A stretch of DNA of 64,000 bases from DAIODI01 sp046349255 (lineage in GTDB: Bacteria > Pseudomonadota > Alphaproteobacteria > Rhizobiales > Aestuariivirgaceae): contig JAXMCR010000005.1 of NCBI GenBank assembly GCA_046349255.1, forward strand, positions 124,001-188,000. The letters run 5' to 3'. Shown in pieces: positions 1-8,771 of this stretch. The position numbers and the translations under genes are program-made. Each line of letters begins with the position of its first letter. The first letter of the stretch is position 1. The notes beneath the pieces were generated by a model that was not told the origin of the DNA, made no database searches, and saw only the letters and a program-made list of their open reading frames with translations.

Positions 1-367
1 GATCCACACGATCAACCAGACGCTGTTTGCCGGCCCCCTCGAGCAGACGGCGGAGGGCAAGCGATCGCGTAACGGCGTGATCGTGTCGCCCGGCCGGCTC
101 GACCGCTCGCCCTGCGGCACGGGGACGAGCGCGCGACTGGCGCTCCTCCACCAGAAGGGGCTGATCAAGACCGGAGAGACGTTCGTGCACGTATCGATCC
201 TCGACACGGAGTTTCGCGGCGTCGTCACGGCTGAAACCGTCTGCGGCGGGGTTCCTGCGGTGTCTACCTCGATCACCGGGCAGGCGTGGATTACCGGCTT
301 CCACCAGCATGTGCTCGACCCGACCGATCCGTTCCCGACCGGCTATCGCCTGAACGACACCTGGTAG
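1..367 (+). CDS. 4-hydroxyproline epimerase / proline racemase family, C-terminal part
   Basis: The gene runs in from the left edge; 121 residues are visible, read from base 2. The fragment carries DRSPCGTGTSA, the second active-site block of the proline racemase family, with Cys at visible residue 38. In this family a Cys there marks racemases and epimerases, while trans-3-hydroxyproline dehydratases have Thr. The tail (ITG, then HQ, then LDPTDPFP) resembles hydroxyproline 2-epimerases, which convert trans-4-hydroxy-L-proline to the cis-D form for catabolism. The first catalytic Cys lies outside the window, so racemase and epimerase cannot be separated. It converges with the GMC oxidoreductase gene, with only 3 bases between the stops. 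Confidence 0.85.
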   Translation, partial: IHTINQTLFAGPLEQTAEGKRSRNGVIVSPGRLDRSPCGTGTSARLALLHQKGLIKTGETFVHVSILDTEFRGVVTAETVCGGVPAVSTSITGQAWITGFHQHVLDPTDPFPTGYRLNDTW

Positions 368-370
368 GAC

Positions 371-2002
371 CTAGGCGGGCTTGTAGTAAGGCTGCGGATC
401 GGGCGGAAGCGTTTGTCCGCGCATGACGGCCGCAATGCGTTCGGCCATCATGATCACCGGCGCATTGAGATTGCCGCTCACGATCTCCGGCATGATCGAG
501 GCGTCCACGACCCGCAGGCCTTCGACGCCATGTACGCGCCCGTCGGCGTCGACAACGGCATCGTTGCCTGTCCCCATGCGGCACGTGCAACAGGGATGGT
601 AATTTGTGCCGGCCGCAGTTCTCAGCCAGCGGCGGATGTCGTCATCCGACGCAATCGAAGGGCCGGGAGTGGTCTCCTCGGCGCGCAATTCGTCCCACGC
701 CTTCTGACGGACGATGGTGCGGATTGCTTTCACGGCCTCGACCACCTGGTCGAGATCGTCACGGCGCTCCAGGTAGTTGAACCGGAATTTCGGTGCGGCA
801 AGAGGATCTGCGGACTCGATCCAGACCCTGCCCTCACTCTGCGGACGCATCAGGCTCAGAAAATACTGGAAGCCGTTCTCGAGCTTCACGTTCCCGTGCT
901 GCAGCTCGCCGATCATCGGCACGAACTCGAGCTGGATGTTCGGCACGGTTTCCGATGACCGGGTGCGGAGGAACGCTCCAACCTCGAAGAAGTTGGTGGC
1001 GCCGATTCCGTTCTTGAAGAGAAGCCACTGGAGTCCGATCTTGCCACGCCCAAGCAGGGACAATTCCCGCGCCGGCGAAACATTCTTCCTCGCCACATAT
1101 TGTACCGGCGCGGCGACGTGATCCTTCAGCCCCCGCCCTACTCCCGGCAGATGCTCAACGAGCGGAACGCCCGCCTGCTTCAGGTCGCCTGCATCGCCGA
1201 TGCCGGATAGGAGCAGAAGCTGCGGCGAATTCAGCGCACCCCCGCAGAGAACCACCTCCCGGCCGATATCGAAGGCCGCCTCGCCCGCAGGCGTGCGCGC
1301 ATGGATGCGCACCGCCCGCTTGTTGCTGGTCTCGATGCGCGTCACGCGCGTCTGCGTCAGCACGGTGAGGTTCGGCTTGTGCGGCTGCGCATGCAGGTAG
1401 GCCTGCGACGTGCTGCACCGGATGCCGCGGTGCACGTTGCGCTGCGTGACGTGCACGCCTTCCTGCCGGAACGCGTTGTGATCTTCGATGAGAGGCAGCC
1501 CCGCTTCCACACCCGCTTCCAGAAAAGCCTCGTACAGCGGGTTACGAGCCTTGCAGCGCTCCACGAACACAGGACCCTCGCCCCCGCGGTAGGCATCGGG
1601 GCCCGCTTCGAACGTCTCGGCCTTGCGGAAGTAAGGCAGCACGTCAGCATACGACCAACCGGCGTTTCCGGCCGCCGCCCAGTCATCAAAGTCCTTCGGG
1701 TTGCCGCGCACCCAGTTCATCCCGTTGATCGATGAGGAGCCGCCGAGGACGCGACCGCGCGATTCGTGCACCGTGCGATTGTCGAGGTGCGGTTCGGGTT
1801 CCGAGTGATAGAACCAGTTGAACCGGTCATTCATCAGCGGAAAGCCGAGCGCGGCCGGCATGCGGATGTAGATGTGCCGGTCGGACGGTCCCGCTTCGAC
1901 CAAGAGGACGGATACGTTGCGGTCCTCGCTGAGACGCGCCGCCATCACAGCCCCGGCCGAACCGGAACCGATGACGACGTAGTCGTATGTACGTGGCGCC
2001 AC
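371..2002 (-). CDS. GMC-family FAD oxidoreductase (choline/alcohol dehydrogenase type)
   Basis: A 543-residue flavoprotein of the glucose-methanol-choline family, which oxidises alcohol groups to carbonyls with FAD. An N-terminal dinucleotide fold (VVIGSGSAGAV) starts about residue 7. The GGSSSINGM block follows near residue 90. The C-terminal block has the catalytic His (YHPCCTCRMG) and the Asn in SGNLNAP. Length is normal. The frame extends 24 codons further upstream, but that would overlap the ATPase gene; the GTG at 2002 has AGGA a few bases ahead and lies 13 bases after the ATPase stop. It is the last gene of the CUT1 importer operon, so it probably oxidises the imported compound or a product. 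The exact substrate is unknown. Confidence 0.88.
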   Translation of the reverse strand: MAPRTYDYVVIGSGSAGAVMAARLSEDRNVSVLLVEAGPSDRHIYIRMPAALGFPLMNDRFNWFYHSEPEPHLDNRTVHESRGRVLGGSSSINGMNWVRGNPKDFDDWAAAGNAGWSYADVLPYFRKAETFEAGPDAYRGGEGPVFVERCKARNPLYEAFLEAGVEAGLPLIEDHNAFRQEGVHVTQRNVHRGIRCSTSQAYLHAQPHKPNLTVLTQTRVTRIETSNKRAVRIHARTPAGEAAFDIGREVVLCGGALNSPQLLLLSGIGDAGDLKQAGVPLVEHLPGVGRGLKDHVAAPVQYVARKNVSPARELSLLGRGKIGLQWLLFKNGIGATNFFEVGAFLRTRSSETVPNIQLEFVPMIGELQHGNVKLENGFQYFLSLMRPQSEGRVWIESADPLAAPKFRFNYLERRDDLDQVVEAVKAIRTIVRQKAWDELRAEETTPGPSIASDDDIRRWLRTAAGTNYHPCCTCRMGTGNDAVVDADGRVHGVEGLRVVDASIMPEIVSGNLNAPVIMMAERIAAVMRGQTLPPDPQPYYKPA

Positions 2003-2015
2003 GAGTGATCCTGCT

Positions 2016-3086
2016 TCAGGCGGCCTTGGCGACGGCGCGAACCTTGCCCGCCTCGGGAACGAGGCCGATCGCATCGCCGATGCGGGCCGAGGTGCGGTCG
2101 GTGACGACGACGAACCGCTGGCTGCCGACCTCGACGTAGACGTTGGTGGTCTGTCCGAGCGGCTCCACGAATTCGACGTTGGCCGGCGTCGATCCCTTCG
2201 CCCCCGCCGCGACGATCCGCAAGTGCTCCGGCCTGATGCCGATGAGGAAGTGCCCCTTCACGTCGGCCATCGACGCCGCCTGGTCACGCTCCTCGGCGGT
2301 CATTGCCTGGGCGAAGCCCTGCACGGAGCACACGACGAGCCCGCCGTGACTGAGCTCGGCCTCGAAGAGGTTCATCGCGGGCGAGCCGATGAAGTCGGCG
2401 ACAAAGGCGGTGCGCGGACGATCGTAGATGTCGATCGGGGCGGCGATCTGCACCATCGAACCCTTGTTCATCACCGCAATTCGGTCTGCCATCGACATCG
2501 CTTCCACCTGGTCGTGCGTCACGTACACGGTGGTGATGCCGAGACTCGTCACGAGCTTCTTGATCTCCGTGCGCATCGTGGCGCGCAGTTTGGCGTCGAG
2601 GTTCGACAGCGGCTCGTCCATCAGGAAGACTTTCGGGTTCCGAACGAGCGCCCGCGCCAGCGACACGCGCTGGCGCTGCCCGCCGGAGATCTGGCCCGGC
2701 TTGCGGCCGAGGAATTCACCGATCCCGAGTTTCTCGGCCGTCGCCTCGATGGTCCGCTTGCGGACGTCCGGCGCAACCTTGCGGATCTTCAGCGGAAACT
2801 CGATGTTCTCGTAGACCGACATGTGCGGATAGAGACCGTAGTCCTGGAACGCCATGGCGATGTCGCGATGCCGCGGCTCTTCGTAAGTAACGTCCCGGCC
2901 GTTGATCACGATCCGCCCGTCGCTCGGCAGCTCGAGGCCGGCGATCATCCGCAGCGTCGTCGTCTTGCCGCAGCCGGAAGGTCCGAGCATCACGAAGAAC
3001 TCCCCGTCGGCGATGTCGACGGAGACTCCGTCGACGGCGGTGTGGCTGCCGAACCGCTTGTAGAGCTGGTTGATCTCGATGCCCAT
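2016..3086 (-). CDS. ABC transporter ATPase, CUT1 (MalK/UgpC-like)
   Basis: A 356-residue nucleotide-binding subunit of a carbohydrate/polyol-type importer. It has Walker A GPSGCGKT (35-42), signature ISGGQRQR (133-140), Walker B FLMDEP (154-159) and the switch His (191), followed by a TOBE-like C-terminal regulatory region of about 100 residues as in MalK and UgpC. The reading frame stays open upstream, but the protein begins at the ATG at 3086 because residues after it match the family (MGIEINQLYKRFG). It lies 5 bases after the second permease gene in the same operon. Confidence 0.93.
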   Translation of the reverse strand: MGIEINQLYKRFGSHTAVDGVSVDIADGEFFVMLGPSGCGKTTTLRMIAGLELPSDGRIVINGRDVTYEEPRHRDIAMAFQDYGLYPHMSVYENIEFPLKIRKVAPDVRKRTIEATAEKLGIGEFLGRKPGQISGGQRQRVSLARALVRNPKVFLMDEPLSNLDAKLRATMRTEIKKLVTSLGITTVYVTHDQVEAMSMADRIAVMNKGSMVQIAAPIDIYDRPRTAFVADFIGSPAMNLFEAELSHGGLVVCSVQGFAQAMTAEERDQAASMADVKGHFLIGIRPEHLRIVAAGAKGSTPANVEFVEPLGQTTNVYVEVGSQRFVVVTDRTSARIGDAIGLVPEAGKVRAVAKAA

Positions 3087-3091
3087 TGCCG

Positions 3092-3934
3092 TCAACCCTT
3101 GACCGCGCCGAGCGTGAGTCCGCGCACCAGATATTTTTGCATGAGGAGCACGAGGATGACCACCGGCAGTGACATGAGAACGCCGGCAGCCGAGGCCAGT
3201 CCCCAGGAGATCGCCTTCGGCTTGATGGCGCTCGCCGCAATCACCGGCAGCGTCTTCGCATCGGACGAGGTGAGGATGCTCGCCAGCAGGTACTCGTTCC
3301 AGGCGAACATGAAGATGATGACCATCGTCGCCGCCAGTCCCGGCACGAGCAGCGGCAGCGTGATGCGCCAGAAGGTTTCGAAGCGGCTGCACCCGTCGAT
3401 CATCGCCGCCTCCTCGATCGACTGCGGAATCTCCTGGATGAAGACGCGCATCACCCAGACGACGAATGGCAAGCCGTTGAGGGTGTAGATCGCGATGAGC
3501 AGCCACGGCGTGTCGAACACGCCGAGCGCCTTCGCGATCATGAACAGCGGGATCACGCTCACCATCGGCGGCAACATCCGGATCGACAGCACCTCGAAGG
3601 CGATGAACGTCTTGTTGTTCACCTCGAACCGGGCCAGCGCATAGGCGGCAAGCGTGCCGGCCATCATCGCGAATCCGGTGGCGAGGCCGACGATCAAGGC
3701 GCTGTTGTAGAGCGCCTTGCCGGCGTCGAGCTCGGTGAACAGCTGTTTATAGCTGTGGAACGTCGGCGCAAAGAGGAACCGCGGCGGCCACACGGCCACG
3801 TCCGAATCCGACTTGAGGGACGAGATCACCATCCAGTAGATCGGAAAGGCGAACACCGCCGTGGCGAGAACAGCAGCGCCATAGGCGAGCGTTCTGCGTG
3901 CGCCATCGGGCCGCGCGCGAGCGACGGAGTCCAT
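3092..3934 (-). CDS. Sugar-type ABC transporter permease (MalG/UgpE-like)
   Basis: A 280-residue inner-membrane permease with six predicted hydrophobic segments. The conserved cytoplasmic EAA loop (EEAAMIDGCSRFETF, then ITLPLLVP) docks the ATPase. Its ATG shares one base with the stop of the first permease (TGATG at 3932-3936), so the two are translationally coupled. An open extension of the frame further upstream lies inside the other permease and is not real. It pairs with the neighbouring permease to form the channel of a CUT1 importer. Confidence 0.93.
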   Translation of the reverse strand: MDSVARARPDGARRTLAYGAAVLATAVFAFPIYWMVISSLKSDSDVAVWPPRFLFAPTFHSYKQLFTELDAGKALYNSALIVGLATGFAMMAGTLAAYALARFEVNNKTFIAFEVLSIRMLPPMVSVIPLFMIAKALGVFDTPWLLIAIYTLNGLPFVVWVMRVFIQEIPQSIEEAAMIDGCSRFETFWRITLPLLVPGLAATMVIIFMFAWNEYLLASILTSSDAKTLPVIAASAIKPKAISWGLASAAGVLMSLPVVILVLLMQKYLVRGLTLGAVKG

Positions 3935-4905
3935 CAGCGGTTCTCCTTCTCGGCAACGAGCCGCAGGAACCCGGTCGCCTGCACGAAGACGATCACGACG
4001 GCGAGGATCACGAGGAGAATGAGCCAGCTCGTGGCCGCGCCGTAGCCGAGGTTGAAGAAGCGGAAGTTGATCCGCTGCAGGAAGACGCTCGCGAGATCGG
4101 TGGCGAAGTCGGGGCCCCCGCGGGTGATGATGTAGACCGTGTCGTACGTCCGGATCGAATCGATGATCCGCAACAGCGTGGCAATCACGATCACCGGCTT
4201 CAGCATCGGCAGCGTGACGTGGAAGAAGGTCTGGGTGGGACTTGCGCCGTCGATCGCCGCCGCCTCGAACGGGCTCTTCGGCAGGGCGGACAATCCGGCG
4301 AAGAGGATGAGGAACATGAACGGCGTCCACTGCCAGATGTCGACGAGCAGCACCGCTGCCAGCGCGCTCGCCTTGCTGCTGGCCCAGGGCTGCGGCGCGA
4401 TCCCCGCGAGGCCGAGCAGGAAGTTCAATACGCCGAGATCAGGCATCATCATCACGCGCCAGATGATGCCGACGGCGATCGGCGTGATCAGCATGGGCAC
4501 GATGATGACGGTGCGCAGGATGCCGAAGCCCGGAAGGCGCAGGTTGAACAGCACGCCCAGCGCCAGCGCGAGGACCAGCGAAATGCTCACCGAAAGCGCC
4601 GTAAACAGCAGCGTCACCCCGATCGAGTACAGAAACTGCGGATCCGTGAGGGCCGTCGTGTAGTTGTCGATCCCGACGAACCCCTGGAATTTGTCCGGGT
4701 TGGTCGGCCGATAGCCGGTGAAGCTTGTCCACAGCGAATGGATCAGCGGAAAGAACCCCACCACCGTCATGATGATGAGGGTGGGCGCGAGGAGGAGCGT
4801 CGCGGTTCTCCCCTCCCCGGCCCGCCGTGCGCGGTCGCTTCCTGGCGCAGACGAGGCGGCGGCTTTCGCTGCCGACTGGCCGCCGCCGTCGGCGGTGACG
4901 GCCAT
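3934..4905 (-). CDS. Sugar-type ABC transporter permease (MalF/UgpA-like)
   Basis: A 323-residue permease with a short polar N-terminus (about 35 residues) before the first membrane segment. The EAA loop (FEAAAIDGASPTQTF, then VTLPMLKP) lies about residue 210. Its start overlaps the binding-protein stop as TGATG (4903-4907). It is the heterodimer partner of the following permease. Confidence 0.93.
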   Translation of the reverse strand: MAVTADGGGQSAAKAAASSAPGSDRARRAGEGRTATLLLAPTLIIMTVVGFFPLIHSLWTSFTGYRPTNPDKFQGFVGIDNYTTALTDPQFLYSIGVTLLFTALSVSISLVLALALGVLFNLRLPGFGILRTVIIVPMLITPIAVGIIWRVMMMPDLGVLNFLLGLAGIAPQPWASSKASALAAVLLVDIWQWTPFMFLILFAGLSALPKSPFEAAAIDGASPTQTFFHVTLPMLKPVIVIATLLRIIDSIRTYDTVYIITRGGPDFATDLASVFLQRINFRFFNLGYGAATSWLILLVILAVVIVFVQATGFLRLVAEKENR

Positions 4906-6206
4906 CAGCCCTTGATCGCCTTGTTCACGCGGTCATAGGCATCCGCCATCGCCTGCTTCGGCGTCTTGCTGCCGGTGATCGCCGATTGCAGCTCTTCGAA
5001 CACGACGCGCTGCACCTCGACCGCGTTGGTTAGTCGGTAGGGAGGCAGCGAGATCGAAGAGGTATTGCGCTTTGCGAAATCCTTGAACACCTGAACCATC
5101 GGCACCTGCTTCGTGATGTCCGGGTTCGCGATGTCGGACTTGAGGCAGAGAGACGACTCTCCGCCCTCGCGGAACAGTTCGTAGGCCCGCCCCTCGGTCA
5201 TCCACGCGAAGAACCTGTAAACGTCCTCAAGCTTCTTCGAGTGCGCGTTGCCGAAGATCGACCAGCCGCCGACCATCTGCTGCTGGTACTTCTCGGTCGG
5301 CGACACTGTGTATCCGAACTGGCCCTTGTGCGGCCCGTCCTCGATGCCGACGATGACGTCGGACCAAGTGATGAGCATCGCCGCCTTGCCCTGTTGCAGC
5401 GCCGAGGAACCTTCGGGGTAGTCGAAGCCCTGGACGCCTTGCGGGCAATACGGGAGGAGTTCCTTCAGCCGTTCGATGGCGCGTTCGCCCTGGCCTTCGG
5501 AATTGAACACCGGTTCGTTGTCGGGGCTCAGCATGCCGTCGTCCGTCGGACCGAGCTTCGTCATGCCCATGATGCGGGAGCCCCAGTCGCCGCTGGTCAG
5601 CGCGTCCTGGCCGCCCAGGAGCAGCGTTACGCCGGCGGTGTCGGGTGTGTGCAGCTTCTTGGCTGCGGCCAGAAACTCGTCCCACGTCTCCGGCACCTTC
5701 TCGATGCCCGACTTCTCGAACAGGTCCTTGCGGTAGACGAAGCACGGCGTCGTCTGGACGAGCGGCAGACCGTACCGCTGACCGTCGCTCTCGGTGTACA
5801 CGAGGGAGGCATCCGTCAGGTTCTGCACCTGGAGATCCGGCAGCGACGGATTGTTCTTCTTCATCTCCGTGAGGTTCGACGCCCACTTGTTGCGGATCGG
5901 CTGGGTGATCCAGAGATTATCGGTGGTGATGATGTCGAACGTGTCGGAGCCCTGCGACAGCTCGATCGTCATCTTTTCGTAGTGCGACTCGTAAGGGTTC
6001 GATTCACCCGTGATCTTCGCATCCTTGTAGGCAGCCGCCACGCTGCCCGTCAGCGCGTTCGCCCAGGCGGTATTGCTGTTGAGGACGTTGAGCGTGGGAA
6101 CGTCGGCGAAGGCCGGCGAAGCGCGATAGGCGGCATAGGCCGCCGCGAGACTGGCCGCGCGCTGCATCAGCGCCCGCCGCGAGATACCGGTGGTCCGAAC
6201 GGTCAT
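4905..6206 (-). CDS. ABC transporter substrate-binding protein, family 1
   Basis: A 433-residue periplasmic binding protein. The N-terminus has a twin-arginine-type signal (SRRALMQRAA followed by an Ala-rich hydrophobic stretch and a cleavage site near AFADV), so export may be by Tat. The mature part has the extracellular solute-binding family 1 pattern, as in MalE/UgpB-type proteins. It is the first gene of the leftward operon binding protein - permease - permease - ATPase - GMC oxidoreductase. The ligand is unknown; the GMC partner suggests a polyol, sugar or hydroxylated amine. Confidence 0.9.
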   Translation of the reverse strand: MTVRTTGISRRALMQRAASLAAAYAAYRASPAFADVPTLNVLNSNTAWANALTGSVAAAYKDAKITGESNPYESHYEKMTIELSQGSDTFDIITTDNLWITQPIRNKWASNLTEMKKNNPSLPDLQVQNLTDASLVYTESDGQRYGLPLVQTTPCFVYRKDLFEKSGIEKVPETWDEFLAAAKKLHTPDTAGVTLLLGGQDALTSGDWGSRIMGMTKLGPTDDGMLSPDNEPVFNSEGQGERAIERLKELLPYCPQGVQGFDYPEGSSALQQGKAAMLITWSDVIVGIEDGPHKGQFGYTVSPTEKYQQQMVGGWSIFGNAHSKKLEDVYRFFAWMTEGRAYELFREGGESSLCLKSDIANPDITKQVPMVQVFKDFAKRNTSSISLPPYRLTNAVEVQRVVFEELQSAITGSKTPKQAMADAYDRVNKAIKG

Positions 6207-6516
6207 GGTTTCCTCTCCCGAAAAGCGAAGCGCGCCAAGGCCGCTCCGGTCTTTTGTGTAAACGTTTACACGCTAGTGAAGTTGAGAGGGTGGGTCAAGT
6301 TGCGGCGCCAAGTACGCCGAATTCAGCTGGCGGCGCGTGCGCGAGTGCAGGTCCCGCCGCATGAACACGCATCCCTACTAGTCGACGTGAACGTGACCGC
6401 AGGTCCTCGCGACCCTCTTCATGATCCTCGCGTGTTGCCCCCCGCGCGCTGATCGGCCAACGTGGCGGAGAGGCGCATTCAATCCGACCTCGGAACGGAA
6501 AACCGGAGAAATCGAA
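6207..6516. other. Divergent promoter region
   Basis: These 310 bases lie between the leftward importer operon and the rightward guanidinobutyrase gene. They hold the palindromic operator at 6256-6271. No convincing open reading frame was found, and no tRNA or terminator. The GTG at 6421 is in frame with guanidinobutyrase but lacks family similarity before the ATG at 6517. The region presumably carries back-to-back promoters. Confidence 0.6.
6256..6271. promoter_or_regulatory. LacI-family operator candidate
   Basis: GTGTAAACGTTTACAC is a perfect 16-bp palindrome centred 57 bases upstream of the binding-protein ATG. TGTAAACGTTTACA is a typical core for LacI/GalR-family repressors, which commonly control CUT1 importers. 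No LacI-type gene is visible in the window, so the regulator must be encoded elsewhere. Confidence 0.7.
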
Positions 6517-7467
6517 ATGACTCGGGCCTTCAATCAGCCGATGGGCGGAAACCAGATGCCGCGCTTCGGCGGACCGGCAACGATGATGCGCCTGCCGACG
6601 CAGACCGGCACCGACGGGCTCGATGCCTGTTTCGTCGGGATCCCCTTGGATATCGGGGCCTCGAACCGCGCCGGAACACGCTTCGGACCGCGTCAGATTC
6701 GGGCGGAGTCCTGTCTGATCCGGCCCTACAACATGGCGACGCGCGCGGCGCCGTTCGACAGCCTGATGGTCGCCGATATCGGCGACGTGGCGATCGACAC
6801 GTTTAATCTCCCGAAGTGCATGGACATCATCACCGGCGACTATCGCAGCATCATCGCCAACGGTTGCCGGCCGCTGACCCTCGGGGGAGATCACACGCTC
6901 ACCTACCCCGTCCTGCGCGCGGTTGCAGAAAAGTACGGACCGGTCGGCCTTATCCATGTCGATGCCCATGCCGACATCAACGAGAGCATGTTCGGCGAAC
7001 CGATCGCCCACGGCACGCCCTTCCGCCGCGCGGTCGAGGATCGACTTCTCGACACCCGGCGCTGCATCCAGATCGGACTGCGGGGCACGGGCTACGCGGC
7101 AGACGACTTCGACTGGCCGAGGCAGCAGGGATTTCGTGTCGTGCAGGCCGAGGAATGCTGGCACAAGTCGCTCAGCCCCCTGATGGTCGAGGTCCGCCAG
7201 CAGATGGGGAGCGGCCCGGTGTACCTCAGCTTCGACATCGACAGCCTCGATCCGGCATTTGCCCCTGGCACCGGTACGCCGGAGATCGGCGGTCTCACCA
7301 CCGTGCAGGCGCTGGAGATCATCCGCGGCGCCTGGGGTCTCAACCTCGTTGGCTGCGATCTCGTCGAGGTTTCTCCGCCCTATGATCCCAGCGGGAACAC
7401 TGCCCTGACCGGCGCCAATCTCCTGTTTGAAATGCTGTGCGTCTTGCCAGGCGTACATCGCCGCTGA
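6517..7467 (+). CDS. gbuA: Guanidinobutyrase (agmatinase/arginase family)
   Basis: A 316-residue Mn-dependent ureohydrolase. The binuclear metal ligands are visible: GGDH (His126), DAHAD (Asp149, His151, Asp153) and SFDID (Asp240, Asp242). The N-terminus (QPMGGNQMPRFGG, ATMMRLP), RPYNMAT and the end EMLCVLPGV closely match remembered Pseudomonas GbuA sequences, which hydrolyse 4-guanidinobutanoate to GABA and urea; related 3-guanidinopropionase is the main alternative. GGAG lies 8 bases ahead of the ATG. It is the first gene of a rightward catabolic and transport cluster. Confidence 0.88.
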   Translation: MTRAFNQPMGGNQMPRFGGPATMMRLPTQTGTDGLDACFVGIPLDIGASNRAGTRFGPRQIRAESCLIRPYNMATRAAPFDSLMVADIGDVAIDTFNLPKCMDIITGDYRSIIANGCRPLTLGGDHTLTYPVLRAVAEKYGPVGLIHVDAHADINESMFGEPIAHGTPFRRAVEDRLLDTRRCIQIGLRGTGYAADDFDWPRQQGFRVVQAEECWHKSLSPLMVEVRQQMGSGPVYLSFDIDSLDPAFAPGTGTPEIGGLTTVQALEIIRGAWGLNLVGCDLVEVSPPYDPSGNTALTGANLLFEMLCVLPGVHRR

Positions 7468-7520
7468 AGGTTGAACCCGAACGCGGCGAGGCAGCGCCTC
7501 GCCAGAAACGTGGATGGACC

Positions 7521-8648
7521 ATGATCCCGATCATCGACGTCTCGAGCCTGTTCGACGGCCCATCGAAGGCCCGCGAGCGCGCGGATGCGGCGATTCTCGA
7601 GGCAGCGCACGATCCCGGATTCATAACCGTCACGGGTCTGCCGGACGCGGTCCCTTCGGGGCCTCGCACCCGGGCATCCTTGCTCCGCCTGTTCGCCCTG
7701 CCCGAAGCCGAGAAGCGCAAGCTGTGGCGCCAGAAGTTCGATCCGGCGAGGCCCAACATCTATCGGGGATGGTTCCCGCTGCAGGATGGCCACGCGACCT
7801 ACAAGGAAGGAATCGACATGGGGCCGGACGTGGCGCACGGCCAGGCGCTCGTCGACGATAACGATCCGCTGCGGGAAGCGACTCCCGTTCCGGACGAAAA
7901 CGTGCTGCCCGGTTGGCTTACCGACGTGAGCGCGTACTACCGTGGTATGGAATTGACGTGCAACCGGTTGATGCGGTCGATTGCAAGAAGCTTAAACCTG
8001 CCCGAAACGGCCTTCGATGACATGTTCCGGAGCGGCATCTCGACCCTCCGGCTCATTCGCTATCCGGTCCGTACCGCGCAGTCCTTCGGCGACGGCTCAA
8101 ATCCAGAACTCTGGACGAACCACAACGGTGAACGCCGGTACGTGATTGGCCGGCCGCATGTCGACAGCGGGTTCCTGACGCTTATTGCGCAGGACGGCGT
8201 GGACGGCTTGCAGGCGCGGTCCACCGCAGGCGACTGGATCGACGTCCCGCCACTCGAAGGCTCCTTCGCCCTGAACTTCGGGAACACGCTCGAGAGCATG
8301 ACCGGCGGACGCCTTCGCGCTACGGAACACCGGGTGATCGGTTCTAGCCGGGAAAGGTTCTCGATCCCGTTCTTCTACGAACCCAGGGTTGACGCCGTGG
8401 TCTCCCCGCTTCCGTTGGCGGGGATAAAGCCCTTCGAGCCATACCTGTACGGAGATCACTTGTGGGCGACGACGACCCGGTTCGTCGAGTTTCTGGGACT
8501 GGAACCCCTGCGCCCACCGCGCGGGGTAGCAAGCGGCATGGCGGAAGCAATCGCAGCAGAACTCGCGGTCCACGGGCGCGTATCGTCGAGCAGTCACGTC
8601 GACGCCGTCACGCAGGACAAGGATCGACCTCTTTCGCCCCGGCGATAA
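7521..8648 (+). CDS. 2-oxoglutarate/Fe(II) oxygenase, isopenicillin N synthase-like
   Basis: A 375-residue non-haem iron oxygenase of the isopenicillin N synthase / gibberellin oxidase superfamily. It begins with the usual IPIIDVSSL strand. The iron triad is His213-x-Asp215 (RPHVDSG) and His270 (TEHRV); RFS (279-281) supplies the Arg and Ser that bind 2-oxoglutarate. It starts at the ATG at 7521, 53 bases after gbuA, and is likely co-transcribed. It may hydroxylate an intermediate or a related amino compound; the substrate cannot be told from the sequence. Confidence 0.85.
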   Translation: MIPIIDVSSLFDGPSKARERADAAILEAAHDPGFITVTGLPDAVPSGPRTRASLLRLFALPEAEKRKLWRQKFDPARPNIYRGWFPLQDGHATYKEGIDMGPDVAHGQALVDDNDPLREATPVPDENVLPGWLTDVSAYYRGMELTCNRLMRSIARSLNLPETAFDDMFRSGISTLRLIRYPVRTAQSFGDGSNPELWTNHNGERRYVIGRPHVDSGFLTLIAQDGVDGLQARSTAGDWIDVPPLEGSFALNFGNTLESMTGGRLRATEHRVIGSSRERFSIPFFYEPRVDAVVSPLPLAGIKPFEPYLYGDHLWATTTRFVEFLGLEPLRPPRGVASGMAEAIAAELAVHGRVSSSSHVDAVTQDKDRPLSPRR

Positions 8649-8706
8649 AGGTAGCGCCGGAACAGGGCGTTCACAGGAGCGGACGATGTAAAACCGTTGG
8701 CAACTG

Positions 8707-8733
8707 TCCTGCCGCCTATTGATTGAGGCAGGA
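8707..8733 (+). terminator. Intergenic hairpin, possible weak terminator
   Basis: TCCTGCC and GGCAGGA form a 7-bp stem with a 13-base loop, followed by a short T-rich stretch (TTCTTG). It lies between the oxygenase gene and the cobalamin-binding gene and may separate or attenuate the two parts of the cluster. Confidence 0.4.
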
Positions 8734-8771
8734 TTCTTGTGCAGCTTATGGAGCGGGGCTGGGAGGACGAA

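Noticed and set aside
3087..3506. Upstream extension of the ATPase reading frame
   Set aside because: The extra 140 residues overlap the second permease gene and show no transporter similarity; the protein starts at 3086.
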